DNA of 64,000 nt, taken from positions 1-64,000 of the forward strand of contig JAZSEY010000026.1 in the NCBI GenBank assembly GCA_045531905.1. The letters are read 5' to 3'. Source of the stretch: RGIG6919 sp045531905. Lineage in GTDB: Bacteria; Bacillota; Clostridia; Lachnospirales; Lachnospiraceae. Positions 18,244-26,948 of this stretch are shown in pieces. The notes under the pieces were generated by a model. That model did no database searches. It saw only the letters and a list, made by a program, of their open reading frames with translations, and was not told where the DNA came from. Position numbers and translations under genes: made by a program. Each line of letters opens with the position of its first letter. Position 1 is the stretch's first letter.

Positions 18244-19278
18244 TTATTCTTCAGAAGCATTCTTTTCCGTTTTTTCTAACTCTAAAAATGCTTTAATCTT
18301 ACCATTAATATCCTGCTCCACAAATGAGATACACTGAACCATTGCATTCTTAATCTCTTTGTGAGAAGCATTACCATGACATTTTACTACAAGACCGTTA
18401 AGTCCAAGTAGCGGTGCACCACCATGCTCGGTAGCGTCGAATTTTTTCATGGCTTCTTTTAAATTCTTCTTTATTAAAAGTGCTCCAATCTTTGATAAAG
18501 TTCCCTTCATCATGGCACCCTTTAATTCCTTCATCAATACCTTACCTGTACCCTCAAAGGTCTTTAAGATGGCATTACCAGTAAATGCCTCACAAACCGC
18601 AACATCAACCTCACCTGCAGGTAACTCTCTAGCTTCCACATTACCAATAAAATTAATATCAGTACATGCCTTTAATAATGGATAGGTTTCCTTTGTAAGG
18701 GCATTACCTTTTTCTTCTTCCGTACCAATATTAACAAGTCCAACCTTTGGATTCTCAACACCCATTACATGCTTCATGTAGATAGAACCCATCTTCGCAT
18801 ACTGTACAAGCTGCGATGCTTTAGAATCCACATTTGCTCCACAATCTACCAGCATAGAAGCGCCTTTTGCTGTAGGGAACAAGCATCCCAAAGGCGCACG
18901 CTCTACACCCTTGATACGACCTACAACAAATAAACCACCTGCTAAAATTGCGCCTGAACTACCAGCTGAGATAAAAGCATCTGCTTTTCCATCCTTCACC
19001 TGATTCAAAGCCACAACCATAGAAGAATCTTTTTTTGCACGAATTGCAGCAACCGGTGATTCATGACAAGTGATTTCCTCAGTTGTATGAATGACTTCAA
19101 CCTGTTCCTGGGCATACTGATACTGCTTTAATTCTGCCTGAATCGCAGTTTCATCACCAACTAAAATAACCTTCATATCCGAATGCTCTGCAATAGCAAG
19201 CATAGCACCCTTTACAATCTCAGAAGGTGCATTGTCACCACCCATAGCATCTAATGCAATCGTTAACATCTTTTCCAT
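18244..19278 (-). CDS. plsX: Phosphate acyltransferase PlsX
   Basis: A 344-residue enzyme that converts acyl-ACP to acyl-phosphate, the first step of phospholipid synthesis in bacteria using PlsX/PlsY. Recognisable motifs are ALDAMGGDNAPSEIVKGA at the N-terminus, SAGSSGAILAGG and FVGNVEARE-like FIGNVEARELPAG, and EHGGAPLLGLNG near the end. The ATG at 19278 is preferred because GGAGG lies four bases before it; a second ATG at 19269 would be too far. It is the first gene of a plsX-rnc-smc-ftsY unit with a near-perfect promoter. It works at the membrane surface. Confidence 0.97.
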   Translation of the reverse strand: MEKMLTIALDAMGGDNAPSEIVKGAMLAIAEHSDMKVILVGDETAIQAELKQYQYAQEQVEVIHTTEEITCHESPVAAIRAKKDSSMVVALNQVKDGKADAFISAGSSGAILAGGLFVVGRIKGVERAPLGCLFPTAKGASMLVDCGANVDSKASQLVQYAKMGSIYMKHVMGVENPKVGLVNIGTEEEKGNALTKETYPLLKACTDINFIGNVEARELPAGEVDVAVCEAFTGNAILKTFEGTGKVLMKELKGAMMKGTLSKIGALLIKKNLKEAMKKFDATEHGGAPLLGLNGLVVKCHGNASHKEIKNAMVQCISFVEQDINGKIKAFLELEKTEKNASEE

Positions 19279-19325
19279 TATTCCTCCATATATATGTACA
19301 CAAATCTAAAAACTCAATCCTTCTT

Positions 19326-19354
19326 ATTATAGTATTTTCAAACTTTGAAGTCAA
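19326..19354 (-). promoter_or_regulatory. Promoter of the plsX-rnc-smc-ftsY unit
   Basis: TTGACT (19349-19354) and a perfect TATAAT (19326-19331) are separated by exactly 17 bases on the minus strand, about 50 bases before the plsX ATG and just after the rpmF terminator. I saw no FapR-type inverted repeat over it, although fatty-acid genes in Bacilli are often controlled that way. Confidence 0.85.
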
Positions 19355-19367
19355 TCTAATATAAAGC

Positions 19368-19395
19368 AAAAAAAGAAACCCCATATGGGGTTTCT
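19368..19395 (-). terminator. Intrinsic terminator after rpmF
   Basis: An 11-bp perfect palindromic stem (19374-19395, AGAAACCCCAT and its complement, with a very tight or absent loop so that the innermost pairs must open) is followed on the minus strand by seven T. It lies 11 bases after the rpmF stop and isolates the yceD-rpmF unit from plsX. Confidence 0.88.
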
Positions 19396-19405
19396 CTTCT
19401 TGAAA

Positions 19406-19585
19406 TTAATCCTGAGCGATAATCTCTTTCTTGTTATATGAACCGCAGGCCTTACATACTCTGTGAGGTACTACTAAAGCACCACACTTGCTGCATCTAG
19501 AGAATGCTGGAGCGCTCATCTTCCAATTCGCACGTCTCTTATCTCTTCTAGCCTTTGATGATTTGTTCTTTGGACAAATTGACAT
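19406..19585 (-). CDS. rpmF: 50S ribosomal protein L32
   Basis: A 59-residue gene. It starts MSICPKNKSSKARRDKRR and contains C31-x2-C34 and C44-x2-C47-type pairs (CSKCG and CKACG), the zinc-ribbon form of L32. The basic N-terminal tail threads into the large ribosomal subunit. The ATG is preceded by AAGGAGGTG, and the gene starts four bases after the yceD stop codon, the widely conserved yceD-rpmF order. A strong terminator follows. The zinc-binding paralogue is normally the one used under zinc-replete conditions. Confidence 0.97.
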   Translation of the reverse strand: MSICPKNKSSKARRDKRRANWKMSAPAFSRCSKCGALVVPHRVCKACGSYNKKEIIAQD

Positions 19586-19589
19586 TACA

Positions 19590-20117
19590 TTACACCTCCT
19601 TCAGTTGATTGAAGATATCACCAAAAACTGCCATTCTTGGATCTGGCAATGTTTGCCGACAATCACATGGTTGAATGTTGCGGTTGTTACCACAGACCTT
19701 GCACAATCCCAAGCAATCATCCTTACATAATAAGGAAAGTGGAATCATGGAATATAACTCATTAAACAATAGGTCATCAACATCCAAACTGCAGTCTTTA
19801 ATATAGCTTAGTTCATCATAATCATCTAACTGATCTGTATCCGCCGGCTCCATATCAATATCACGTTCTAAATGAACGGTATAACTGTTTGTTACGTCGG
19901 CAAGACATCTGCTACACTGTCCGACCAAAGACAACTTCGTATCCAACACTACCATCACTGACTTCTTGCCAGTATTGCTAATCTTAATGGATATCGGCTC
20001 TGCATCTAAAATCTTATAATCAGAACCCATAAATGCAATTGTCTCTGCTTCCAGATTGCAAGTCGTCTCAACAACTTTTCCCGGTACAGATAAAATCTCA
20101 GATAAATTAATTAACAT
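19590..20117 (-). CDS. yceD: DUF177/YceD family protein
   Basis: A 175-residue protein of the YceD (DUF177) family, almost always encoded just before rpmF. It has an N-terminal beta-rich part and a C-terminal cysteine-rich tail, CKDDCLGLCKVCGNN followed by CDC, a likely metal site. In plants and E. coli relatives it has been linked to 23S rRNA accumulation, so a role in large-subunit assembly is likely but unproven here. The ATG has AGGAG at good spacing and a consensus promoter lies 30 bases upstream. Confidence 0.93.
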   Translation of the reverse strand: MLINLSEILSVPGKVVETTCNLEAETIAFMGSDYKILDAEPISIKISNTGKKSVMVVLDTKLSLVGQCSRCLADVTNSYTVHLERDIDMEPADTDQLDDYDELSYIKDCSLDVDDLLFNELYSMIPLSLLCKDDCLGLCKVCGNNRNIQPCDCRQTLPDPRMAVFGDIFNQLKEV

Positions 20118-20146
20118 TCTATCTCCTATATTTTCACACCTTGACT

Positions 20147-20175
20147 ATTATACATATGAAACCAAGACTTGTCAA
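20147..20175 (-). promoter_or_regulatory. Consensus promoter of yceD-rpmF
   Basis: Perfect TTGACA (20170-20175) and perfect TATAAT (20147-20152) with a 17-base spacer on the minus strand, in the 82-base gap between ackA and yceD. Transcription would start near 20140, giving a leader of about 23 bases. This is the strongest SigA-type promoter in the window, as expected for a ribosomal protein gene. Confidence 0.9.
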
Positions 20176-20199
20176 CAAAAAATTAATATTAGAACAAAA

Positions 20200-21387
20200 T
20201 TAAATGAGAGCAACTGTTTCTCTTGCAATTGCTAACTCTTCATTTGTAGGAACAACATATACCTTCACTTTAGAATCCTCTGTGGAAAGCATTATTTCCT
20301 CACCACGAAGCTTATTCTTTTCATCATCCATGGTAACTCCAAGATACCCTAAATACTGCATAACCATACTTCTTACAAGACAATTGTTCTCACCGATACC
20401 TGCAGTGAATACAATGGAATCCACACCATTCATAACTGCTACATATGAGCCAATATAACTAGCAACCTTGTAGCTAAACATCTCAAGGGCAATACGACAT
20501 CTGTCATTACCACTTTCCATACCTGACTGCAAATCTCTAAAGTCACTGGAAACACCTGATACACCAAGCATACCCGAGTCTTTATTCAGTATATTCATGA
20601 CTTCGTCAATGGTCTTATTCTCTTTCTTTGCGATATAAGAAATGATAGTTGGATCTATGCTTCCACTTCTTGTACCCATAACTAAACCTTCTAAAGGAGT
20701 TAAGCCCATAGTCGTATCCACAGAAACACCACCATCTACCGCAGTGATGCTGGAACCATTACCAAGATGACACACAATAATTTTGGTATCCTTAATATCT
20801 TTTCCCATAATTTCAGCAGTTCTCTTTGAAACAAAACTATGACTGGTACCATGGAAACCATATTTTCTTAACTTATAATTTTCATAATAGCTATATGGAA
20901 GGCCATACATATAAGCTTTTTCTGGCATTGTCTGATGGAATGCGGTATCAAATACAGCCACCATTGGCACATTCGGCATTAAATGTTTACATGCATGAAT
21001 ACCAATTAAATTAGCAGGATTGTGAAGTGGTGCTAAATCGTTACACTCTTCAATCGCTGCCAACACTTCATCATCGATAATGCAAGATGCAGCAAATTTC
21101 TCTCCACCATGTACAATTCTGTGACCAACTGCATCAATCTCCTGAAGAGAAGCAATCACACCATTTGTGCTGTCACAAAGCTGTTCTAATACCATTTGTA
21201 CTGCTGCTTTGTGATCTGGCATAGCCGACTCAATTACAACAGTCTCTTTTCCAGCCGGCGTATGCTTTAACACACCGTCAATGGTAATTCTTTCACATAA
21301 TCCTTTGGCCAATACAGCCTCAGTAGCGGAATCAATTAACTGATATTTCAAAGAAGAACTTCCGCAATTAATAACTAAAACCTTCAT
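20200..21387 (-). CDS. ackA: Acetate kinase
   Basis: A 395-residue ASKHA-fold kinase that makes ATP from acetyl phosphate and ADP, the last step of acetate fermentation. The start VLVINCGSSSLKYQL, the HRIVHGGEKF and GFHGTSHSFV segments and HLGNGSS/GLTPLEGLVMGTRSG motifs are all present. The ATG at 21387 is preferred because GAGGTGA lies seven bases before it; an in-frame start 27 bases upstream has no site. It follows pta by 19 bases, the standard pta-ackA arrangement. Confidence 0.98.
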   Translation of the reverse strand: MKVLVINCGSSSLKYQLIDSATEAVLAKGLCERITIDGVLKHTPAGKETVVIESAMPDHKAAVQMVLEQLCDSTNGVIASLQEIDAVGHRIVHGGEKFAASCIIDDEVLAAIEECNDLAPLHNPANLIGIHACKHLMPNVPMVAVFDTAFHQTMPEKAYMYGLPYSYYENYKLRKYGFHGTSHSFVSKRTAEIMGKDIKDTKIIVCHLGNGSSITAVDGGVSVDTTMGLTPLEGLVMGTRSGSIDPTIISYIAKKENKTIDEVMNILNKDSGMLGVSGVSSDFRDLQSGMESGNDRCRIALEMFSYKVASYIGSYVAVMNGVDSIVFTAGIGENNCLVRSMVMQYLGYLGVTMDDEKNKLRGEEIMLSTEDSKVKVYVVPTNEELAIARETVALI

Positions 21388-21406
21388 ACTACATTCACCT
21401 CTATAT

Positions 21407-22408
21407 TTATTCATCTAAAGCCTGTGCCTGTAATGCAGTAATTGCAACTACACCAACAATATCATCAGCGCAACAGCCACGGGATAAATCATTTACAGGT
21501 TTAGCAATTCCCTGAGTGATAGGACCATATGCATCTGCCTTTGCTAGTCTTTGTACAAGCTTATAGCCAATATTAGCAGCATCCAAATCTGGGAATACTA
21601 ATACATTTGCTTTACCGGCAACATTACTAGCAGGCGCTTTCATAGCAGCAACCTCTGGAACAATTGCAGCATCTGACTGTAATTCACCATCTACTAATAA
21701 TTCTGGATTGCGCTCTTTCGCAATCTTGGTAGCCTCTATTACTTTATCCACCTCAGGGTGCTTTGCACTTCCCTTAGTTGAATGTGAAAGCATTGCAACA
21801 ATTGGCTCTTCTTCTACTAAGAGCTTGAAGGATTTTGCTGAACTCTCAGCAATACATGCCAATTCTTCTGCATTTGGACTTTGATTTAAACCGGCATCAG
21901 AGAATACGAAAGTTCCATCTGCACCCATATCACAGTCTGGTACTACTACGACGAAAAATGCAGAAACCAACTTTGTTCCAGGCGCTGTCTTTAACACCTG
22001 AAGAGATGCTCTTAATACATTTGCCGAGGAATTAATTGCGCCTGCTACCATGCCATCAGCATCGCCGGCTTTTACCATAATACAACCAAAATACAACACA
22101 TTGTTTAGTAAGATGGATTTTGCCTCATCAAAAGTCATACCCTTGCTTTTACGCAAATCAGCCAGTAACTTTGCATACTCATCCAGCTTTTCGCAGTCAA
22201 ATGGGTCTACAAAAATTGCGCCGGTAATATCCAATCCATCAGCCACTTCCAAAATCTTCTTCTTATCACCAACCAAAATAATATTGGCAATGTCCTCTTT
22301 TAAAATCTTGTGTGCAGCAATTATCGTTCTTCTGTCTGTAGTTTCAGGCAAAACAATCGTCTTCTTGTTTAATCTTGCACGCTCTTTTACGATATCAATA
22401 AATCCCAT
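21407..22408 (-). CDS. pta: Phosphate acetyltransferase
   Basis: A 333-residue enzyme converting acetyl-CoA and phosphate to acetyl phosphate. It is the short single-domain form, without the N-terminal BioD-like domain of E. coli Pta. Family motifs include MVAGAINSSANVLRASLQ, FSDAGLNQSPNAEELA, LSHSTKGSA and DGELQSDAA. It lies between the diguanylate cyclase gene and ackA, with GGAGAAG before the ATG. Together with AckA it gives one ATP per acetyl-CoA in fermentation. Confidence 0.98.
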   Translation of the reverse strand: MGFIDIVKERARLNKKTIVLPETTDRRTIIAAHKILKEDIANIILVGDKKKILEVADGLDITGAIFVDPFDCEKLDEYAKLLADLRKSKGMTFDEAKSILLNNVLYFGCIMVKAGDADGMVAGAINSSANVLRASLQVLKTAPGTKLVSAFFVVVVPDCDMGADGTFVFSDAGLNQSPNAEELACIAESSAKSFKLLVEEEPIVAMLSHSTKGSAKHPEVDKVIEATKIAKERNPELLVDGELQSDAAIVPEVAAMKAPASNVAGKANVLVFPDLDAANIGYKLVQRLAKADAYGPITQGIAKPVNDLSRGCCADDIVGVVAITALQAQALDE

Positions 22409-22439
22409 AACAAGCTTCTCCTTTGCCGTATATTCTAAA

Positions 22440-24140
22440 TTAACTATTTACATCAACAACGTCTGAACCATCCACCTTAATCTGACCACGACCATGCTCT
22501 TTGGCATAGTACATCGCCCAGTCGGCTCTCTTTAATAAATCATATGGATTGTCGCAAATCTGTGGATATGCGGTTAGACCAATACTGACATTCATACCAA
22601 TTCGATCGCCACCATATTCGACAACTGATGTGGCAATCTTTTTATGTAATACTTCAATAATCTTAGTAGCATCATCCACGTGAACATTCGGCAACACAGC
22701 AACAAACTCTTCACCACCATAACGACAAACAAAACCGTTATATTGCTCTATGTGTTCTTCGGTTACACGAGCTACTTTTTTTATCACTTCATCACCCGCT
22801 AAATGACCATAAGTATCATTTAATCGTTTGAACTTATCGATATCAAATAAGGCAACACTAATACATGATTTTTGTTCAATAATCTGTGTAAGTGTCTCAT
22901 TATAAATCGTATTAAAATGTGTTCTATTATTAATTCCGGTTAAACCGTCCTTCTGTGCCATACGCTGTGTCTGACGGTACAGTTTAGCATTGCTCACTGC
23001 CGTATTCAACTGTGCAATCATGGCATCAATGAACGAAAGATTACTATTGTCAAATTCGTGATATGTACTACCAACAATAAATACGCCGTACAACTTATCC
23101 TCCAAAAACATCGGACGAAGAATAATTGCCTTTACCAAATCCTCACCGATAAACGGATATTTTTCAACTGACGCTTCATTATCGATAATCACAGCAGAAT
23201 ATTTTGCTCTGTATTGTTTATAAAATCCAGGCAAATCACGATTTAGTCTTCGCTTAATTCCGCTATTATCAGAAATTACCATACTGGTTGCATGACGATT
23301 TAAGTATACATCACTATTTACATAAATCGCACCAAATGCTAACTTTTTCTCTTTCACAATTGTCTCTAAAACCAACTGGATTGTGGCAGGAATATCGTAT
23401 GTGGAAGCAATATATTTTGCAATATTGGCCTGTACAGTGATTTCCGCATTGGCTATACGAATCTGGTCATTGGCATGCTTTAATTCAATACTTTGCATAT
23501 TTAATTCTTCATTAACAACTTTCACTCTATCCTGATATTCCAGCAAGTTAAGATTCATAGATTCAGCAGTACTTAAACGATAATCTCTCTCATGAATATC
23601 TTCCTGATACGCATGAAAAATGCCATTGATAAACAATACCACTCGAAGAATAGCAATAAATAAAATAATAAACGATAAACAAATATATAACCATTTATAC
23701 TCTTTATCACTGCCCATCATCACAATAGAAAATACAAAAATTGGAATTAGCAATCCAACTAAACGCCACATATAAGAAATACTGTCAAACATATCTCCTG
23801 CAACGATGAACTCAATGACAAACAAAAAGCAAAATGAAAGAATCGCAATGGTTGCATATGGGAAATCAAAACAATTATATAACCCAACAATTGTAATCAA
23901 GTACTGTACATACCGCCATAAACTTAGAAAGATATTTTTCTGAAAATAATCAAATATCAGAAAAACCTCATCTAAAAGAGCAATCATAGCCAACACACTC
24001 AAAACGATGATTGTTTCTGTCAGATTGTTATGTACATTCAACATTTCCAGCAACACTAAATAAAACGCAAAAATTACATATAAGAATCTTTGTATTGTCA
24101 CCAAATTATTCATTTCTTTAATAATAATTTTTGAATTCAT
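22440..24140 (-). CDS. Membrane diguanylate cyclase with GAF and GGDEF domains
   Basis: A 566-residue protein with six predicted transmembrane helices (roughly 18-34, 42-63, 70-92, 95-114, 125-143, 149-172), a short coiled coil (about 190-235), a GAF-like sensor domain (about 240-390) and a C-terminal GGDEF domain (about 395-560). The active motif is GGEEF at 475-479, so cyclic-di-GMP synthesis is likely. The inhibitory-site motif RxxD expected at 466-469 reads QYNG, so product feedback is probably lost. The ATG at 24140 is chosen because GGGAG precedes it. It follows the FtsA-like gene by 36 bases and precedes pta by 31, apparently in the same transcript. Signal unknown. Confidence 0.9.
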   Translation of the reverse strand: MNSKIIIKEMNNLVTIQRFLYVIFAFYLVLLEMLNVHNNLTETIIVLSVLAMIALLDEVFLIFDYFQKNIFLSLWRYVQYLITIVGLYNCFDFPYATIAILSFCFLFVIEFIVAGDMFDSISYMWRLVGLLIPIFVFSIVMMGSDKEYKWLYICLSFIILFIAILRVVLFINGIFHAYQEDIHERDYRLSTAESMNLNLLEYQDRVKVVNEELNMQSIELKHANDQIRIANAEITVQANIAKYIASTYDIPATIQLVLETIVKEKKLAFGAIYVNSDVYLNRHATSMVISDNSGIKRRLNRDLPGFYKQYRAKYSAVIIDNEASVEKYPFIGEDLVKAIILRPMFLEDKLYGVFIVGSTYHEFDNSNLSFIDAMIAQLNTAVSNAKLYRQTQRMAQKDGLTGINNRTHFNTIYNETLTQIIEQKSCISVALFDIDKFKRLNDTYGHLAGDEVIKKVARVTEEHIEQYNGFVCRYGGEEFVAVLPNVHVDDATKIIEVLHKKIATSVVEYGGDRIGMNVSIGLTAYPQICDNPYDLLKRADWAMYYAKEHGRGQIKVDGSDVVDVNS

Positions 24141-24176
24141 GTTGCTCTCCCATCCCAACAATTATCTGTCTATCCA

Positions 24177-26303
24177 TCACTTTTCCCAATAGATTTCAAG
24201 CACATCTCCACTGGTGATTGGACTAAAATGTTCTGCCGGGTTTCCGTTTAATGTCATTACAAGGAATTTTCCTTGTACATTCTTTAAGTCAAAAGGATAA
24301 AAATCAAATATATCAACAAATACATACGCACCCTTACCACTAAGCTGTACAGAAGTTTTATTCACCTGTACACGAATGGTCTTATCAGATGCATTTCGTT
24401 CTTTAAACAACTGGTCTATGGAATCATCCTGTTCAGTCACTTCCGATACAGTAGTATCTGTATCTTCTTCAACCTTTTCATTATCCATTACAGTGGGTTC
24501 TGGTGGATGTTTGATATCATCCTTTGAACCTGGTTCTAAATCAGAGAATTCAGGTGTATCCTTCCAACTTACCTTGAAATTCTCGTAAATACGAGTCTGC
24601 ATGTTCGCTTCCTCATTGTTAACCAACACCTTACCGGCTGGCTTCACATCCATGAAGCGGAATAACTCTTCTACAGTGTAATATGTAGCAATCTCAATAT
24701 CATCCCCATCTGCAACCTGATAGAATCCGGCTTGCGCCTGTCCATTTACAATTGCATAACCAGGACAAGTAACGGATGTATCGTTTACAATAAACGTCAT
24801 ACTTTTCTTTAATTCCGGTAAACTACTCAATTCAAAGGAAGCCGCTTCACCGAAGGTAGATTCCTCAATCTGAATTTGGTCATTAGCATGAATCACCGTG
24901 TTCATACCGGCAACTTTGCCATTGATCTTGATAACAGCCGCTTCACCCGTCTTGCCACGCACAATTCTGGTCTTACCATCTACTTTGAAAGTGATATCTG
25001 CGCCACGTCTAGGGAAAATCTTTTCATTGGAAATGCCATACTGCACAGCTGCATCAAATACTGTTAATTTATCATTATCATAAAGCTTAATGCGCTCTTG
25101 ATTTAAATTCACAAATATAAAATTGTTCTTTTGTTCATAGAAGTTTAAACAGATACCTATTGGAGTAACTAGCAATGGGTCTTTTTTAACCCCATCCACC
25201 AAAATATTAATATTCTGCATTACTTCCATGCCACGAAGGGCTACTCTATCCTCGGCAATCTTAAGATGCTTTGCAAGCAACTCAGTAAATCCAGGTAATT
25301 TGCCACCTCCGCCAACTACAAATAAAGCACTGATGCTCTTGCCGCCGTTTAATTCTATAATTTTATCAGCAATGCTTTTAGTGATGTCATCAACCACACT
25401 TTGAACGGTCTTTTGAACCTCTTCTGGAGTGATTTTATGGGAAATCCCCATAATGTCTTTATATGTCAAGGATTTGCGTTTTCCTATCATTTTGATTTTT
25501 TCAGCAGTATTGAAATCAACTAAATACTTCTTAATCAAAGTTTCAGTAATCTCATCACCGGCAGAAGGAATCATGCCATAAGCTGTAATACTACCATCTT
25601 TGGTAATACAGATATCTGAGGTTCCTGCGCCAACATCTAAAAGTCCAATATTTAACAACCGATACTCTTGAGGAATGGCAACATTCATTGCTGCAATTGG
25701 CTCCAGAGTGAGATTCACAACCTCCAAATCAGCCAAAGCCACGGCAGCATACAAACCGTCAACTACCTCTTCCGGCAAAAATGTAGCTAATACGTCGGCT
25801 CCGATATTGTTTGCCTTGTGACCTTCCAAATTCAAAATATCCAGTCCGTTTAAATAATACTTGATTACTGTGTAACCAACACAGAAATACTTAACATCTG
25901 TGCCGTTCTCTTCCACAATCTGTTCATAGGCCTTTTCTACACCAAGCATCTCCAAGGAATGAATATAATCTTTATTCACTACTGTATTTTCTGCATATTC
26001 ATGATAACCTGTACCAACAGAGGTCTTTAATACACGTCCAGCTGCAGCAATGCAGACTTCTTTTAACTTTCTGCCATCCAACTGAGCCTCTAAGGTATTC
26101 TTAACTTCAATAATACTATTGCCAACACTTTGAATATCATGAATCTGACCATCAATCATAGCACGTGTATCATGAAATTTTGTTGCCTGTGCAACAATAT
26201 GAAATTGATTATGTTCTCTATATCCTACAGTACCAACAATGCTTCTGGTTCCAATATCCAAGCCAAAAACAAGTGGTTCAGGGAATACGCGTTGTTGTGC
26301 CAT
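24177..26303 (-). CDS. Long FtsA/PilM-like actin-fold ATPase with beta-grasp-like repeats
   Basis: A 708-residue protein. The first 390 residues are an FtsA/PilM-type ASKHA ATPase: GLDIGTRS at 14-21, LLDVGAGTSD at 221-230 and VGGGGKLPGF at 330-339. The rest is unusual. Around 440-490, 500-540 and 640-708 short stretches end in a common pattern, Asn-Gly-x-x-Ala followed by Gly/Asn-Asp-x-Ile/Leu-x-Ile (INGKVAGM...NDQIQIEE; VNGQAQAG...GDDIEIA; LNGNPAEH...GDVLEIYWE), resembling ThiS/SLBB-type beta-grasp edges. An acidic linker spans about 590-635. There is no C-terminal amphipathic helix of classic FtsA. Annotated in related bacteria only as FtsA-domain proteins. A good promoter precedes it and the diguanylate cyclase gene follows. 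Confidence 0.82.
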   Translation of the reverse strand: MAQQRVFPEPLVFGLDIGTRSIVGTVGYREHNQFHIVAQATKFHDTRAMIDGQIHDIQSVGNSIIEVKNTLEAQLDGRKLKEVCIAAAGRVLKTSVGTGYHEYAENTVVNKDYIHSLEMLGVEKAYEQIVEENGTDVKYFCVGYTVIKYYLNGLDILNLEGHKANNIGADVLATFLPEEVVDGLYAAVALADLEVVNLTLEPIAAMNVAIPQEYRLLNIGLLDVGAGTSDICITKDGSITAYGMIPSAGDEITETLIKKYLVDFNTAEKIKMIGKRKSLTYKDIMGISHKITPEEVQKTVQSVVDDITKSIADKIIELNGGKSISALFVVGGGGKLPGFTELLAKHLKIAEDRVALRGMEVMQNINILVDGVKKDPLLVTPIGICLNFYEQKNNFIFVNLNQERIKLYDNDKLTVFDAAVQYGISNEKIFPRRGADITFKVDGKTRIVRGKTGEAAVIKINGKVAGMNTVIHANDQIQIEESTFGEAASFELSSLPELKKSMTFIVNDTSVTCPGYAIVNGQAQAGFYQVADGDDIEIATYYTVEELFRFMDVKPAGKVLVNNEEANMQTRIYENFKVSWKDTPEFSDLEPGSKDDIKHPPEPTVMDNEKVEEDTDTTVSEVTEQDDSIDQLFKERNASDKTIRVQVNKTSVQLSGKGAYVFVDIFDFYPFDLKNVQGKFLVMTLNGNPAEHFSPITSGDVLEIYWEK

Positions 26304-26338
26304 TTGAACCCCTCTATTTCATTGCATAATTTACAAAA

Positions 26339-26367
26339 ATTATATCATAATCATATTATTTTTTCAA
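26339..26367 (-). promoter_or_regulatory. Promoter before the FtsA-like gene
   Basis: TTGAAA (26362-26367) and perfect TATAAT (26339-26344) with a 17-base spacer on the minus strand. The -35 box lies inside the last codons of coaE. It would drive the FtsA-like gene, the diguanylate cyclase gene and possibly pta-ackA, as no terminator is visible between them. Confidence 0.78.
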
Positions 26368-26946
26368 CAAATTGTCTATTTGTTGCTTCGTATAAATAAA
26401 ATCTGCACTATTATCAATCACTTGCTGGCAATTTTCCCGATAAAATGCTTCGTTTGACTGGCTTTTCATGATGGAAATACATTTCTCCTTAGAATAACCT
26501 CTGGATGCCATCAATCTTTGAATTCTCACATTTTCATCTGAGTAAATATACCAGATTTCATCACATATATCTTGATAACCGGTCTCAATTAGCAAAGCTG
26601 CTTCAATAACAACAAATGCATCCTGACCACGAGCCGCTTCTCTTTCAATGGTATTTACTATAAAGTCTTTCACGGCTGGATGTGTAATGCTATTTAATTG
26701 ATTCAGTTTTTCTGCATCAGAAAACACAATTGCCCCCAGTTTTATTCTGGAAATACCACCATCGGCCTCTAAAATTTCTTGTCCAAAGGCTTCAATGATT
26801 GGTTGATATGTAGCGCCTCCAGGCATCATTAACTGATGCGCCACTTTATCTGCTTCAATAATTGTAGCATTGTATTCTTCTTTTAAAATGCTGAGAACGG
26901 TACTTTTGCCCGTTCCCACACCACCTGTAATACCAATAACCTTCAC
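26356..26946 (-). CDS. coaE: Dephospho-CoA kinase
   Basis: A 196-residue P-loop kinase for the last step of coenzyme A synthesis. The Walker A loop is GGVGTGKSTV (8-17), followed by EADKVAHQLM and, further on, the family segment GAIVFSDAEKLNQLNSITHP. Length is normal. The start is GTG at 26946, two bases after the polA stop codon, and its ribosome site is weak, so translation is probably coupled to polA. polA-coaE (often polA-mutM-coaE) is a common order; mutM is missing here. Confidence 0.96.
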   Translation of the reverse strand: MKVIGITGGVGTGKSTVLSILKEEYNATIIEADKVAHQLMMPGGATYQPIIEAFGQEILEADGGISRIKLGAIVFSDAEKLNQLNSITHPAVKDFIVNTIEREAARGQDAFVVIEAALLIETGYQDICDEIWYIYSDENVRIQRLMASRGYSKEKCISIMKSQSNEAFYRENCQQVIDNSADFIYTKQQIDNLLKK

Positions 26947-26948
26947 GT

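Noticed and set aside
22050..22466. Plus-strand frame of 138 codons
   Set aside because: Antisense to pta and the GGDEF gene end; Ser/Ile-rich shadow product.
22409..22480. Possible separate promoter before pta
   Set aside because: Candidate boxes (TTGTTG and TAGAAT, 16-base spacer) are weak, so I did not list it.
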